Assembly (NCBI GenBank): GCA_029817715.1
Contig: JARUPY010000397.1
Coordinates: 8,928,001 to 8,992,000, forward strand
Direction of reading: 5' to 3'
Length of the DNA stretch: 64,000 nucleotides
From: Melastoma dodecandrum
Taxonomy: Eukaryota; Streptophyta; Magnoliopsida; Myrtales; Melastomataceae
The notes under the pieces are model-generated. The model made no database searches, was not told the DNA's origin, and was given only the letters and a program-made list of their open reading frames with translations. Position numbers and translations under genes: made by a program. Shown one piece after another: positions 11,101 to 22,080 of this stretch. Position 1 is the first letter of the stretch. Every line of letters begins with the position of its first letter.

Positions 11101-14100
11101 TAATACCATGCCTAGGGTTTATAGAAATTTTAAAAGGAAAGGCACATCAATAAGTTGGGGCTACATATCATACATACCGAGTAAAAGTGCACAAAGGCAA
11201 ATCCCCTTGAAACATGAGTAAACTTGTCCCTAACAAGACGGAGATCCTGGAAAGGATTACAAGATATTTGATTCATTTTAATCTATCAACATATTAACGC
11301 AATAACTACAATCGAAATGGAAAAGCAAATGTCTTCATAGATATTTTACCTTGATAGGTGCATGCTTAGAGAATTCATACCGAAGCATTTCTTCGTCGGC
11401 ATTCTCATCTAGCCCACGCACAACTAAAACATGAGTAGGCCCTGAAAGCAAAACAATGTTTAGTATGGCCAGCATATTTAACCAAGTGAACCAGGTAAGT
11501 CGGTAACAAGTCAAACCTGTATCCAACCCTTTCTTGCCTGTTAATGACTGACTAGATGACATTACATCCGCAGGAGGAGCATCATCAGTACGTGGTTCAT
11601 TGCACTAATATTCACACATGCAAATTCAAATATTGATCATGAGTTCATAAAAGGAATACTTGAAACAGGGGATAGAACAGCCATCACGAGTATATCATAA
11701 AAAACAAAAGCACTACCTGAAAGCATGATGTTCTCCGAGCAAAATTGATACATCCACAGATTGTGCACATCCAGTCAGAAGACACCACAAGATTCCTATG
11801 ATTAACATTTCCTGATCTGACAGCATTCTCTTGATAAGAACCAGGACCTCCTGTTTGCTTACTGCTGATACAGAAAAGTATAAAGTTAAGAAAACAAAAA
11901 ACGAGCTTCAAATATAAGCTAGTGGCAGCCTGCGTCCCATGAACCCGAGACAGTTACAACTAGGGCAACATGCGGGAGGATGAGCACATATGTAAATGTC
12001 CTCAGTAAATATTTGCAACATGGCAATTTCATGAAGGATTGCACGAAAATAGGGTTAGTTTTAAAAAAATTACGAAATACAATTCTAGTTTGCAAAACTC
12101 CGAAAATACTGCTCAACCGCGCCTCGCAATTTATAAAGAAGACGTGGTTGCCAACTGCGCCATAAGGGGAGCTAGCCAATGACGGAGTGGGGAACCACGT
12201 CTTTGACCTTGATTTAGTGTCGCGGTTCCGAACGGCGACACTGGCACACTAGGAGAAATTCTTTCTACTAATGACGGGATTCCCAACCGCCATTCACACA
12301 CTTCGAAAAAACCGAACGGCGACACTGGCACACTAGAAGAAATTCTTTCTACTAATGACGGGATTCCCAACCGCCATTCACACACTTCGAAAAAATTTAT
12401 CCTAATATGCCAATGTCGCGATCAGGAAACGCGACACTAAGTTGGGGATCAAAGACGTGATTCTCAACACCGTCTTTGCCCAGTTGCACCTAAGGAGCGG
12501 AGCGGTTGGGAACCGCATTCATCTTTGTAAATTGAGTGGTGCGGTTCCCGACAGCTACTTATGGACGATATTTTAGAGTTTTGAAAATTTAAACCGCATT
12601 TCGTAAATTGTTTTCAAAACTAACAGTATTTTGGTAAAAAGCTCCAGTTTCATGCCTTGATCTCATGATAAATTAAAAGGGCAAAGGAGCAACATTGCAT
12701 TGTGCCATGGATACCACCAGCAAGAGTAATATCATTTTGAAATAGCTAAATAGAAAACATCCACAAAGAGCTTTAATGACCTAAGTACTCAATAATGGTT
12801 GGTTGGACAAGGTAATTGGTAACATCTTATAGCAACTTAAAAGCATTAATGCAGGTTAATATCGTAAAATGATATCGATAGCTCAAGTAAAAGAACAACC
12901 TATACTCAAAAAAGAGTTTCCTTCCATCAGCAATGAGGCCATCATCTCCCATTTTCTTCATCAATGATTCTGCAGCTCCCTGTATTTATACACCATCAAA
13001 ATGGTTACTGGTTTGTCAAAAAAAAAAAAACGCTCATAAAAATTAAATGAAATCATTATCCTGAGAAAAAAAAAAAGTTCAATTGAACATATATTTTACC
13101 ACATCCCACAGATGGAAAATCGAGAAAAGCGACCCCACGGGATAATCCAGATTGTCGCTCCCTAATCACGCGCACATTGCGAAGCGGTCCCCATTCAGCC
13201 TGATGGCAAAACCGGGTTCACATGATTCAGTGTTGATGAAAAAATAATAGTAAGAAAAGTTCCTTAAATGCATCATTGGAGAGCTACAAGAATCTGGTGC
13301 AGATCCTCTTCTGTTGTTTTCTGGGAGAGACCTTTCACCACCACAGTAGCCGAGGGCAACTAGGAAAAAAAGAGAGAGGCAGGCAAATCAACAATATTAT
13401 CATTCCATATCCATACATAAAAGAAACAATAAAAGCAAGAAAATCACAACGGAGGCAATCCTAACCATGGAAGACTGTCCATGACGGAATCTCTCCTCAC
13501 GATCCCGTAGCTTATTAGACCTATCTGGTATGTTATCATCATAACTGTCCTCTCGATATGTATGACTATGACTTCGACTTCTAGAAGACCTCATCTTATG
13601 ATGATCATCACGTCCATGAGAACGAGAACGAGATCGTGACCGCGATCGTGATCTAGAACGGGAATATCGACCATAAGGGCTTCGATTCCTCAAACTTCTC
13701 CGGTCATGCTCTCTGTCATTGTGATCTCGTCTTCTGTAACTGCCCTCCCTTCTGTCAGAATCAGAATCATAACTATGCCGACCATGACCACAGTCTGCCT
13801 CTCCGAAGTCATCCCTTAGCTGACATGAAGATCGTGCTCTGTGGGGATGATCATCATATGCAGATTCATTATAATCTCTGCCACCAAAATTAGATGGACG
13901 ATCAAATCTGTGGTCTCTGATGCTATAATTTCCCAAATACCGATCTTCACATCTATCATAGTTTGGAAATGATTGGCCTTCAGCGAAAGCACCAATCTCA
14001 TTGCGGGAATCAACATATAACTTCTCATTTCGACCAGGTTCTCTTTTATGAGGATACTCCTCTTCATAGCTTCTCCTTCTAGAGGGAGGCCAAAATCCAA

Positions 14101-14624
14101 CTGCAGAAAATCAACAAAGCGGGGGAGGTTATTTCTAAGTAGGCTATCAAAAGGATAGGCATTTCTAGAATAAGCAATACCTGCAGAAAACCTGTCATCC
14201 AAAAACCTTCTATCCTCATATAAGCCATCCACCCTGAAAGAAGATTTAAGTCGTAAAGTAGTAGAAGAATCCTACTCCATGACAAAAGCAATGGATAAGT
14301 ATAAGACCGGTAAAAGACATTGATCAGCCTAACCGGAATCGGGGCTCACGTGTAGAACCATATCCTTCTGGAGCCTGTGCATTTAAAAGAATAAGGTAAG
14401 TCAGAATCAGATAACAAATCCGATATGATCATAGGCAAACTCCAGTCCAAATCCACATAGGCCCACTGATTTCTGTCATTTTTCTTTAAGGCCCAAAAAA
14501 GGAGACAATGAGCCTGGAAATTTGCTCGAGTAATCATCCTCTATATTTGCTTATTAAGGTAGGAAGCCGCAATTACGCTGTTATTGTCCCATCCTTGCTG
14601 ACGACCATAGCGATTAGGATCCAT
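8192..14624 (-). CDS. SUA: SUA-type splicing factor (RBM5/RBM10 family), 16 coding exons
   Basis: Orthologue of Arabidopsis SUPPRESSOR OF ABI3-5, a nuclear spliceosome-associated regulator of alternative splicing. Coding exons (minus): 14577-14624, 14334-14374, 14181-14233, 13466-14100, 13288-13359, 13100-13199, 12900-12975, 11717-11861, 11517-11604, 11350-11441, 11178-11246, 10791-10967, 10434-10626, 8813-9771, 8479-8669, 8192-8371. The start MDPNRYGRQQGWDNNS matches the family. Domains in order: Arg/Ser-rich region (residues about 130-255), RRM1 (about 260-342), RanBP2 zinc finger with C-x2-C-x10-C-x2-C (about 370-392), RRM2 (from about 420, HVLVVRGLDENADEE), OCRE repeat (YYYDAASGFYYDGTSG, about 565-620), and a C-terminal G-patch (NRMLRSMGWHEGLGLGKDGS). 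The exon sum is 3119 nt, one short of a whole number of codons: a frameshift at about 9076-9080 gives TAG after PHAF. The exon at 11861 starts at a NAGNAG acceptor. Confidence 0.93.
9076..9080 (-). other. One-base frameshift in SUA at an A5/T5 run
   Basis: In the long exon 8813-9771 the frame upstream ends SSCLPHAF-stop, while the family-like frame AGFSAESLDVSVG resumes immediately after. One additional T in the T5 run would join PHAF to LAGFSAES. Exon phases on both sides agree on exactly one missing base. Either an assembly homopolymer error or a true null-type mutation removing the G-patch. Confidence 0.8.
10058..10080. repeat. Poly(A) run in a SUA intron
   Basis: A run of more than 20 A in the intron 9772-10433. 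Plain simple repeat; no SINE body was recognised upstream. Confidence 0.7.
12034..12645. mobile_element. Non-autonomous MULE inside a SUA intron, 612 bp
   Basis: Lies in the intron 11862-12899. Flanking 9-mers AATTTCATG (12025-12033) and AGTTTCATG (12646-12654) match at 8 of 9. Ends carry the family's GGTTAGTTTTAAAAAAATTACG block and its inverse near 12617. The interior holds GCGGTTCCGAACG/GGTTGGGAACCGC-type palindromes instead of the GGGGCGGG palindromes of the big element, so it is a separate subfamily. It does not touch splice sites. Confidence 0.78.
12228..12395. repeat. 84-bp tandem duplication inside the intronic MULE
   Basis: Two copies, 12228-12311 and 12312-12395, beginning CCGAACGGCGACACTGGCAC, differ by one visible base (AGGAGA versus AGAAGA). 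Near identity points to a recent duplication. Confidence 0.9.
14101..14180 (-). other. 80-nt exitron-like intron of SUA
   Basis: On the minus strand it starts GTATTGC and ends TTTTCTGCAG. Removing it gives the in-frame join FSA/VGFWPPSRRRSYEEEYP, and brings the first four exons to 777 nt (259 codons). Left in, the frame is lost, but its own translation (YSRNAYPFDSLLRNNLP) still looks like coding sequence of this protein family. Recognised from phase and splice signals. Confidence 0.65.
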
Positions 14625-15480
14625 GTCTTGCAATCAATACCAATAAGGGTCTTCCTGTGCAAGATTCTCTGTGATGTTTGAGGATGCAAAGAACATTGGA
14701 AAGCCTTCCTGTAAAAACATGAGGAACTGACATATTATTCCCAGCTTAACTAAAGTATCAAAAGAAAAACACCTCAACAGCTCACTGCCTACTTATGTAT
14801 GCAGCTAGATCCTTAAGAGTCAGGGTTGCAAGCAAAATGTTTCAAGGTTAAACCGGAGTGCGGATAAAATCTTAACCAATACAAATCATATCTGAATTGA
14901 TACATGTCAACTTAAAAATTTTCCCCTTTTCTTTCTATCCTAACCCTTAACGTTAAGAATAGTGAAAATTCATTTGAAACCAAAAAAAAGCGAAAAATAC
15001 ACAAACAAATCTAATATACAAAGCAATAGAACTTTACGACAACTAAATTCCCACTCATTCCTCGCCCTAAAAGTAATCTTGCAGATAAACTACAGCTCTC
15101 TTAAAAAGGGGGATATGCCAAATGATGAGAAAAGTAAGAAAAGGAAGCCAGCAGTTGAGTCCCAGCTAATGCATAGGAATTACTCCGAATTCACAGAAAA
15201 AAAAAGACAACCCAGGAACCTGACTAGACACACTAATACAGCCGATAATAACTGCTGATCCGGCATACAACCCTAACCCATCAGATGCAGACATCGCTAA
15301 ATCGGGAGATAATTAAACGTACTGCAGTTGGGGAGAGACCTGAGGTCACGGCGGTACGACTTGTGGAGAGGGATAGCGGACGAGTATGGGCGTCGGTCCG
15401 TTTCCTGGGGGGGAGTCGCCGGACGTGATTAGGGTTGGGACCTAATCTAGCCTCGGGACGATACAGATAAATTACAAGAG
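14625..15480 (-). promoter_or_regulatory. SUA 5' leader and promoter region
   Basis: No competing gene is seen upstream of the SUA start codon. A G/C-richer patch at about 15250-15450 (minus strand, ending near the sequence GATCAGCAGTTATTATC) looks like a non-coding first exon followed by an intron reaching the ATG exon. An AACCCTAATCACG element lies at about 15430 on the minus strand, a telo-box-like motif common near housekeeping promoters. From 15481 to 15815 the text is A/T-rich without gene signals. Transcription start not resolved. Confidence 0.35.
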
Positions 15481-16107
15481 GAAAACCCAGGAATGCATGT
15501 AAACCGACCTAATCTCGCCCCGGAGACTTTTAAGGAAACAATATATATATAATCTAAAATATAAATAATAATATATTAAAATGAAGCGGTTCAAATATTT
15601 TAGAGCTTTTAGTGTAGTAATATACTAATTTCAAATCGATTCACCCATAGTTTGTAGTGCAATATGTAAATCAAATTACATTTTTATTAACTTTAGAAGA
15701 GATAATATCCAATCCAGGAATTAACTAAATAAGCTTCTAAGACGAACAAGTAAGTTCTTAATCCTAAAAACACCCTAAAAACACGATAAGGAGATATATT
15801 TAGAGGTGTGTATGAGATATAGTAGATTTTTGTACGGAACTACGGTTAGTTTTTAAAAAAATTGCGAAATACAGTCCTAATTTCGTAAAATACGGTTTTA
15901 CCGTCGAAGGGGCGCGTTTTCTCAACACGCGTCCCCCGTGTATGTATGCGGCATGGGAACCCAGCATGAGGGCGCGGTTTCAAAACGCGCCCTCATGCAG
16001 GGGCGGGCGGGTTGAAACCCCTGTGTTTTCCCAAAACCTGCCCCCCGTCTGACCCTGTGAAAAGCAGTTTCCTGCTCGTGTCTTCCAACGCCTAAATGCA
16101 CAGGCCC

Positions 16108-16980
16108 CTACTCTGCGTCGAAGTCGCAGGGCCTGTCTCCTCGTAAAGGAGTGTAGTTGAAGCTTGAGCCCGGGTTTTCCGAGTAATCAGTAGACTCGAC
16201 CCGTTCAGGCTCCGCGACTTGTTTCTCTGCGGCTTGGTTCCCTTCCGAGGGTAGCATCGCAGGGGTCATCCTAGGTCTTTTTTGGGCGTGACTTAGGCGC
16301 CTTCCCTTTCTCTTTTGGGCCCTTAAAGGGGGTGCAACCTTCCTTTCCACTTTCTGCCATTGGGACGAAGGGTTAAGGGCCTTGACGAATCTTGGTTTCT
16401 TAGAACCAAAAAGGAGTCGGCTTACCTCCACGAATCGGCCGTCGACTGGGTCATATCCCACCTGCACCGGAGTACTTTCTGGTCTATTTGAGGAAGGTTT
16501 ACTAGGGTTTGAATTACCTGTACCCTCGGGGCGGACCGTTTTCACCAGCATCTCCCCTTTTGCGGACAAGTCGACCAGCCGCAAGAAGTAGTTGACGCAG
16601 CACGCTGTGCAGAGCTAGGTAATAAGTATCCGATTATGGGCAATCAGCTTGCATTTCTGGCACAGTAGCTTCTCGTCCAAAAATTGGGCGATAGGAGGTC
16701 CCCTCCGCAATTCCTGGGGGTCGACTGTCTGCGACGCATATCGAGGCCTGCGACTTGTAGCCTGTTGGGGTCGGTCTACTCCCTTATGCTCTTCTACAGG
16801 TCTTATCTCCTTGACAGGGGTAGTCCTAGTGTACCCCTGCTTGACGACTCTCTGGCCGGACGAGTCTATAAACTCAAGTCGCCGTGCTGGGCGTTCTGTA
16901 CCCCGGGCGACTGCCTCTCCATTCACCCCATGCCCCTGGGAACCTCCTCTTCCTTCTCGCGAAGCCGGTCGGCGATCCAC
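16108..16980 (-). pseudogene. gag-only element, C-terminal part
   Basis: Two stretches in one frame (16615-16980 and 16108-16584) separated by a single stop. The first is basic and Arg-rich and ends LLCQKCKL; after the stop the frame reads LCTACC, so a CxxC...CxxC zinc-ribbon-like pair spans the stop. The second is Pro/Lys/Arg-rich and ends at 16108. It follows the long gag frame with a one-base shift at about 16981. No protease, RT or integrase follows. Function unknown beyond a likely nucleic-acid-binding tail of Gag. Confidence 0.5.
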
Positions 16981-16981
16981 A

Positions 16982-19153
16982 CTAGGAGGACTTTTGAGGA
17001 CGTGAGAAGGTCCTCGGGGGGGCAGTCAACGACATTGCTGCTTCCTCGAAAGGAGTCAGGTCATACCAGTCTTCTGTCTTACTGTCCAACAGGTACTTCT
17101 TAAATCTGTGGCATTGGTCCGTCGTGTGAGTGTCGTTCAGGTGCCAGTGGCAAAGCCACTTGTCCCTTCCCTTTGGCAGGATGACGACCCCACGATCAGC
17201 CAGTCGCTTCATCAGGGCATTAGCCACCAAGGTCTCGCCGGTTGCTTGCAAATCCTGCGAGAGTATAGCAGAGTCGTTAATGACTTCTACAAGGTTAACC
17301 TCAGTATCAAATATATCAAATGTATGAATGGCGACTTCGTCGTCAAATGGATTATCATCCACCATGGCGACTTCATCAACTTCGGGAAAACAGAGCTCTT
17401 TAGACTCTATTAAATCCTGAATTATATTTCTAAAGGACAGGCAGTCCTTGGTAGTTTGGGTGAAGGAACCATGCCACTTGCAGTAATTCCTACTTTTTTC
17501 CCTTTCTGTCTGAGGGACTCGATGACCAGGCTTAAGCCTGATCCTTTTCTTTTGATAAAGCCAGTCAAAAATGGCGTCGACTTTATCTGTGTCGAAGGAG
17601 TACTTCCTTTCCTCGGCATTTTTCTGGGAGGCTTTGGCTTTAGAATTTTTCCTAGTCAAGAGGTCACATATAGTTGACTCTCCCTTAACAAACTCGGCCA
17701 CGTCGACTTCATAAGTATCAACTTGGTAGGCTCGAGTCAGCTTGGCCTCTTCTGTTAGGAGCTGATAGTACTCAGTGGCTCTCCTTGCCAAATCATATAA
17801 ATCGGCAAAGCGCTCCCCTTGAAGCTTTTTCTGGAAAGGAATGGACAACGCATTTAATGCGAGGAGCAACTGGTCTTTCTCCGGTATGGGAGGCCTACAC
17901 CGTAATAGGGCCTTTCTAAGTTTCATTAAAAACTGCCCCGGGTGTTCCCCATTAGCCTGCCTAAGGCGCATAACCTCAAACATTGACATAGGGGTATCAA
18001 GTCGAGCAAAGGTTTTAACAAACATAGACTGCATCTGAGTCCATGAAGCCACTGACCCCGACGGCAAACCTGCATACCAGGTAAAGGCATCCCCGGTTAA
18101 TGAATTCGGGAAGAGCTTTAGTTTCCAGAAATCATTCCCGGCCGCCTCGCCAAGTTGATGAGTGAAGCGAGCAATATGCTAAGATGGAGTCATTTCATCT
18201 TCGCCTGAGAAGCGAGTGAAGTCGGGCACCTTATAACCCCTAGGTAAAGGGAAATCCCTGTCAATGTACGTAGGATAAGGAGGCCTGTATAAACAGGTGT
18301 CATCTCGCCGAGCTATTCCGGGGACGACTTGCTCTATAACCTGAGTTATGGCCTCTCTTAAGTCTGGGGGTACACCGCCCACCGGCCCCTGCCCTGCGAG
18401 TCGAGTTGGCCTTGACGGGCTATACGGAGGCCTTTCTCCCATTGCCTGGCTCGTTGGATCCCTTACATAAAATGAAGGCTCCTCACGATGATTACCACTC
18501 CGGGGTCCAGGCTCATAGGGACCTCCAACTGCGTCGACCATTGGCTCTTTTCCAGGGCGACGAGCCGGAATAAAATCCTCCCCCCGATCTGTTTCCTCTT
18601 GGAAGTCCTCTGCCTCATCCCAATACGTATTCGCTGGTCGACTACGTGAAGAAGAGGGTCGACCAGGGGAAACCAGATTCCCGGGTTCAAAGAGAGCATT
18701 CGTCCTTATCTCAGATTGCTCAAAAGTCACGTTACGTGGCCTTTGAGTAGTCCGACGAGCGTCTGCCATGAACGTAGACTCCCTAAAGGGGGCCTCTCTC
18801 ATACGAGGTCTCACTCTTTCCGCGTCTCTCGGGCCAGAAAGACGCCCTATTAGAGTTTGGACATCGATTAGGATGCCCTTCATATCAGTCAACTCCTGAC
18901 GCACATTTCCCAATTCCTTGTGGAACTCCAGTCTCGAAATAAATTCGGACGGGGCATGTGAATCAAAAGCGGACTGGTTTGTAACTGCCTGGCCTCCTAG
19001 GGCCGGCGCTTGGGCGTGTGAATCAAAAGTGGACTGGTTTGTAGCTGCCTGGCCTCCTGGGGCCGGCGCTTCCAAGTTCATTTCCAGAGGAAGTTCCTGG
19101 TTTTCCCCATTAAAGGGATTCTGAGACTCACGGCTTCGAGTATTTCTCGGCAT
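16982..19153 (-). pseudogene. Retrotransposon gag of a gag-only LTR element
   Basis: Starts at ATG 19153 and is one frame of about 720 codons broken only by a TAG at 18179. The N-terminal 300 residues are Pro/Arg-rich (two near-identical repeats of APGGQAATNQSTFDSHA type). The capsid-like core reads FWKLKLFPNSLTGDAFTWYA, then LRQANGEHPGQFLMKLRKAL and LALNALSIPFQKKLQGERF, matching the Retrotrans_gag pattern of Ty3/gypsy. Later motifs YCKWHGSFTQTTKDC and CHWHLNDTHTTDQCHRFKKY form two Cys/His clusters. The absence of any pol, together with the adjacent LTR, matches the TR-GAG class of non-autonomous plant elements, which rely on a partner element's enzymes. Good frame length suggests fairly recent activity. 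Confidence 0.8.
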
Positions 19154-19288
19154 TTGAGACTAAGATCCTTTTTTCTCAACGTCCTCCCACTGTGGTCTCC
19201 AAAAACGTGTTCGCCTATAGAACGGATCACGTCGGAAATATTCGGCAAATGACTCACAGGAATTGAGTTGTGGTCGCCAGTAAGAAGA

Positions 19289-20185
19289 TGCACGAATTTA
19301 TTTAAAAATAAAATGCAAGTCTTACAATCTAACGAATTAAGAACAAGGGCTTACAGCCATCAAAAATGAAAAAGGGTAAACGGTGCCAACGATGTGGAAT
19401 CCTGTGACGGCGGAGAACTTGTGACGAAGGCCTTGGAAGCTCGCTCCGTCGGTGGCGGTTGCTGGCGGGAAGCTGTGACGAAGGCCCTACGAGCTCACTC
19501 CGTCGGTGGTGTCACTGGCGGGGTTTGACGGCAAAGGCCCTACGAGCTCACTCTGCCGGTGGAAGGGGAGTTGACCTATAAACCGGGTCGAGGTATCTAA
19601 TTCCTAAGGTTGACGAACAAACTTCAGAGCTTTGGCTGTGTATGGTCGTGTCTTTGTCTTGAAATATTCTTTGCTATTTATAGAGGATTTGTACGTGTTT
19701 AACACGTAACAGATAGATCGTGTTGCAAATCGTGATCCCTAACATCGTGGGAGTGTTTGAACAACCTCCTTGATCTTTGGGATCACGTTCCTGGATAATA
19801 GGATCAGTTACGATCCTTAACAAATGTGATAAATTTATTCCAACCCTGTCGACTTGACTGTACAGACTACGACCGACTTGGTCGACTTATCCAGAATTCC
19901 GTCGACTTGGCCCTACTAGTAGGCCTAGCTACTGTTGAGTCATCTTGGTTGACTTTGATCACCATACTCCTTCGTTGTGAGTCGACCTAGTCGACTTCGT
20001 CATGAGTCGACCTAGTCGACTTCGTCATGAGTCGACCTAGTCGACTTCGTCATGAGTCGACCTAGTCGACTTCGTCATGAGTCGACCTAGTGACGACTGT
20101 ATCTTGGGCCGACTCGGAGTGTGACTTGAGGGATTACTGGGTTTCTGTTCTAAGCCCAGGTCCAAAATTATTTGCCATGTCAACA
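19289..20185 (-). repeat. 5' LTR of the gag-only element
   Basis: On the minus strand it begins TGTTGACATGGC (20185) and ends TTCGTGCA (19289). The next bases toward gag include TGGCGACCACAACTC (around 19265-19280), a tRNA-Arg-like primer-binding site of the Tat/Ogre kind. A TATA-like CTATAAATAG lies at about 19675-19685. No 3' LTR is found near 16060, so the element is truncated at its 3' end. Confidence 0.6.
19981..20091. repeat. 25-bp GTCGACCTAGTCGAC tandem array
   Basis: Four and a half nearly perfect copies of the 25-bp unit GTCGACCTAGTCGACTTCGT + CATGA inside the LTR. Each unit holds the self-complementary core GTCGACctaGTCGAC. More diverged GTCGACTT motifs extend from 19850. Confidence 0.9.
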
Positions 20186-20358
20186 GACCCTTAGTCCGAC
20201 GCCCGTTGTATATTCACAGGAGGGACGGGTTTTATTCCCCGATTTGTTAATTGAACGCACCCCTTCGACGGTAAAACCGTATTTTACGAAACTAAGACCG
20301 TTTTTCGTAAATATTTTTTAAAACTAAACGTATTTCCCTACAAAACTCAGATATAGTA

Positions 20359-22080
20359 CACTCGAAACCGTGACAGCTCCATGTTTAGGTAGGTTTCAAT
20401 ACGATGGTTTCGGATTTGTGCGAGTCTCATTAAAGACTCGTTAGTTTTCGGTTCCTTAACATATGGTAAGTACGATTTCTGATTCTAGAGTTCGAGCTAC
20501 CTCGGAACCATACGGAAATAATTAAAAAGATACCTATATTATTATTCAATCTTTTCGTCCAATGGATCGAACGAATGGAGAGAATTCTTTATCTAGTAGA
20601 ATTGCAAAAAGTCACATAACTTTAGGCAATCTTTCTCATTGCAAAAATCAATTCATTTCTTTCTCATTGCAAAAATCAATTCATTGCAAATTAATTGATC
20701 GTCTTTTATTAAAACAACACTTAAACAAGCTAATTTATTGAGAAACCAACCTAGAAACAAGTTGTCAAAATCGAGATCCTACGTAGGATCGGGAGAGGTT
20801 TGTAAGATCGTAACTCGTAGGATCGTAAGTAAAATAGAAAGAGTTTACGAAATTGTGATTTAAACACATATATGTATGCATACATGACAATAAATAATAA
20901 ATTACACCAATAACATAAAGAAACAAGTCTTGTCCAATAACATAAATAATAAATTACACCAATAGTATAAAGAACCAGAAGTGAAAAACTATTGACTACC
21001 CTACTGGTTTCAAACAAGACTAACCTCAGAATCCCCAAAAGAATAATTCTATCGAAAAGGTATCCAGCCGGACTAATCTCATAGTCGCGCAAAAGACTAA
21101 TTAAACACACTGCCTATTTAGAATATATCAGATTACATGCGACGGCCGCAAACTCAGTTCATCAAAGTATTTTATTTTAAATGAATAATAAGGAGTATAA
21201 AGTAATTCGCCCATCCCCTCTCCTTAATTCATCTCATGGAAATGGAACGGTTCGGAGCCAGAAGACAAGCAGGCACGTCCTCCCCCGCCCCCACAAAAAA
21301 AAAAAGAAAAACCAAAGAAGAAAGAAAGAAAAAAAGGTTCTCAACATTTTTTTAATCCAAAGACGAATGACACAATAAATGTCAACTCAGGCACTAGCGA
21401 ACATGCAGAAGATCCAAGACCCAATCGATCATTTCAATAAGAGACAGCAAAAAGCAAGGACAGTGAACATCACAAGCGTAGTCTATTAGAGAAATTTCGG
21501 GGAAAAATAAACCCTAACCGCCAGGAGCGGAGGCAATTAACGAAGGGCGAAAGTAAGAAAAAGCGGGAGGGGTGAATCGTTTAGAGTGCTCGGGGGCCAG
21601 CTTGGAACGCCGGCTGCTCGAGGGTTGCTGGTCCGGGGGGCAAAGGAGACCAGCTGCTTGGAGGCGAGATCGGCGAAGGAGAACGGCTGCTTGGGGGCGA
21701 GATCGGCAAAGGAGACAGCCAAATGATTGGCAAAGGAGACGGCTGCAAGCGATGCTGGATTAGGTGGGCTGCTTTCTTTGTGGCTAGGCCTTTGGGCGTA
21801 GGATTAGGTGGGTTTGGGCTTTGAATTGTTAGGGCTCAATTTTAGCGATTTTTACGATCATACGAACGATTCGTTCTTACGATCTTATGAACGATTTTAT
21901 GATTTTACTACGATTTCACCAAAAACCGCTTTTCACGACGATCCAACTCATTATGGTGTAAAAAATCGTAAAATCACCTGATTACACTATTTAAATCCTG
22001 ATTTTAACAATTATGCTTAGAAGGTCCAAAACCACCATCTTTCAAGGAGATTTATTTAAAATTTATTTTTTTTCGATCAC
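20359..22080. other. Unclassified repeat region
   Basis: No gene supported. 20600-20700 has a 27-bp duplication (TCTTTCTCATTGCAAAAATC). Copies and inversions of GATCGTAA / TTACGATC occur at 20780-20840 and again, in the opposite sense, at 21850-21970, hinting at subterminal repeats of a roughly 1.2-kb DNA transposon. 21640-21760 holds three imperfect copies of GGCGAGATCGGCAAAGGAGA. No TSD could be set. Confidence 0.35.

Larger units (their letters stand above)
15825..20349. mobile_element. MULE with perfect 9-bp TSD, filled by a gag-only LTR element
   Basis: Perfect direct repeats GATATAGTA at 15816-15824 and 20350-20358. Terminal inverted repeats run about 100 bp: left GATTTTTGTACGGAACTACG, right reverse complement TGAGTTTTGTAGGGAAATAC, both continuing through GTTAG, an A-rich block, TTTCGTAAAATACGG and TTTTACCGTCGAAGGGG. 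Left-arm palindromes (AGGGCGCGGTTTCAAAACGC) occupy about 15910-16045. Between about 16060 and 20185 lies retrotransposon sequence on the minus strand; no MuDR transposase is present. Either the LTR element inserted and replaced the MULE core, or the MULE captured it. Confidence 0.88.

Noticed and set aside
14101..14180. Interpretation of the 80-nt segment as a plain frameshift
   Set aside because: Not fully excluded; preferred against because GT and AG lie exactly at phase-restoring positions and the total coding length then fits.
19981..20091. Direct repeats that could look like a CRISPR array
   Set aside because: Units are contiguous without unique spacers and sit in a plant LTR.
20751..21722. 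Two minus-strand ORFs of 119 and 61 residues
   Set aside because: Low-complexity or repeat-derived (the second repeats FADLA through the tandem GGCGAGATCGGC block); no start context or homology recognised.
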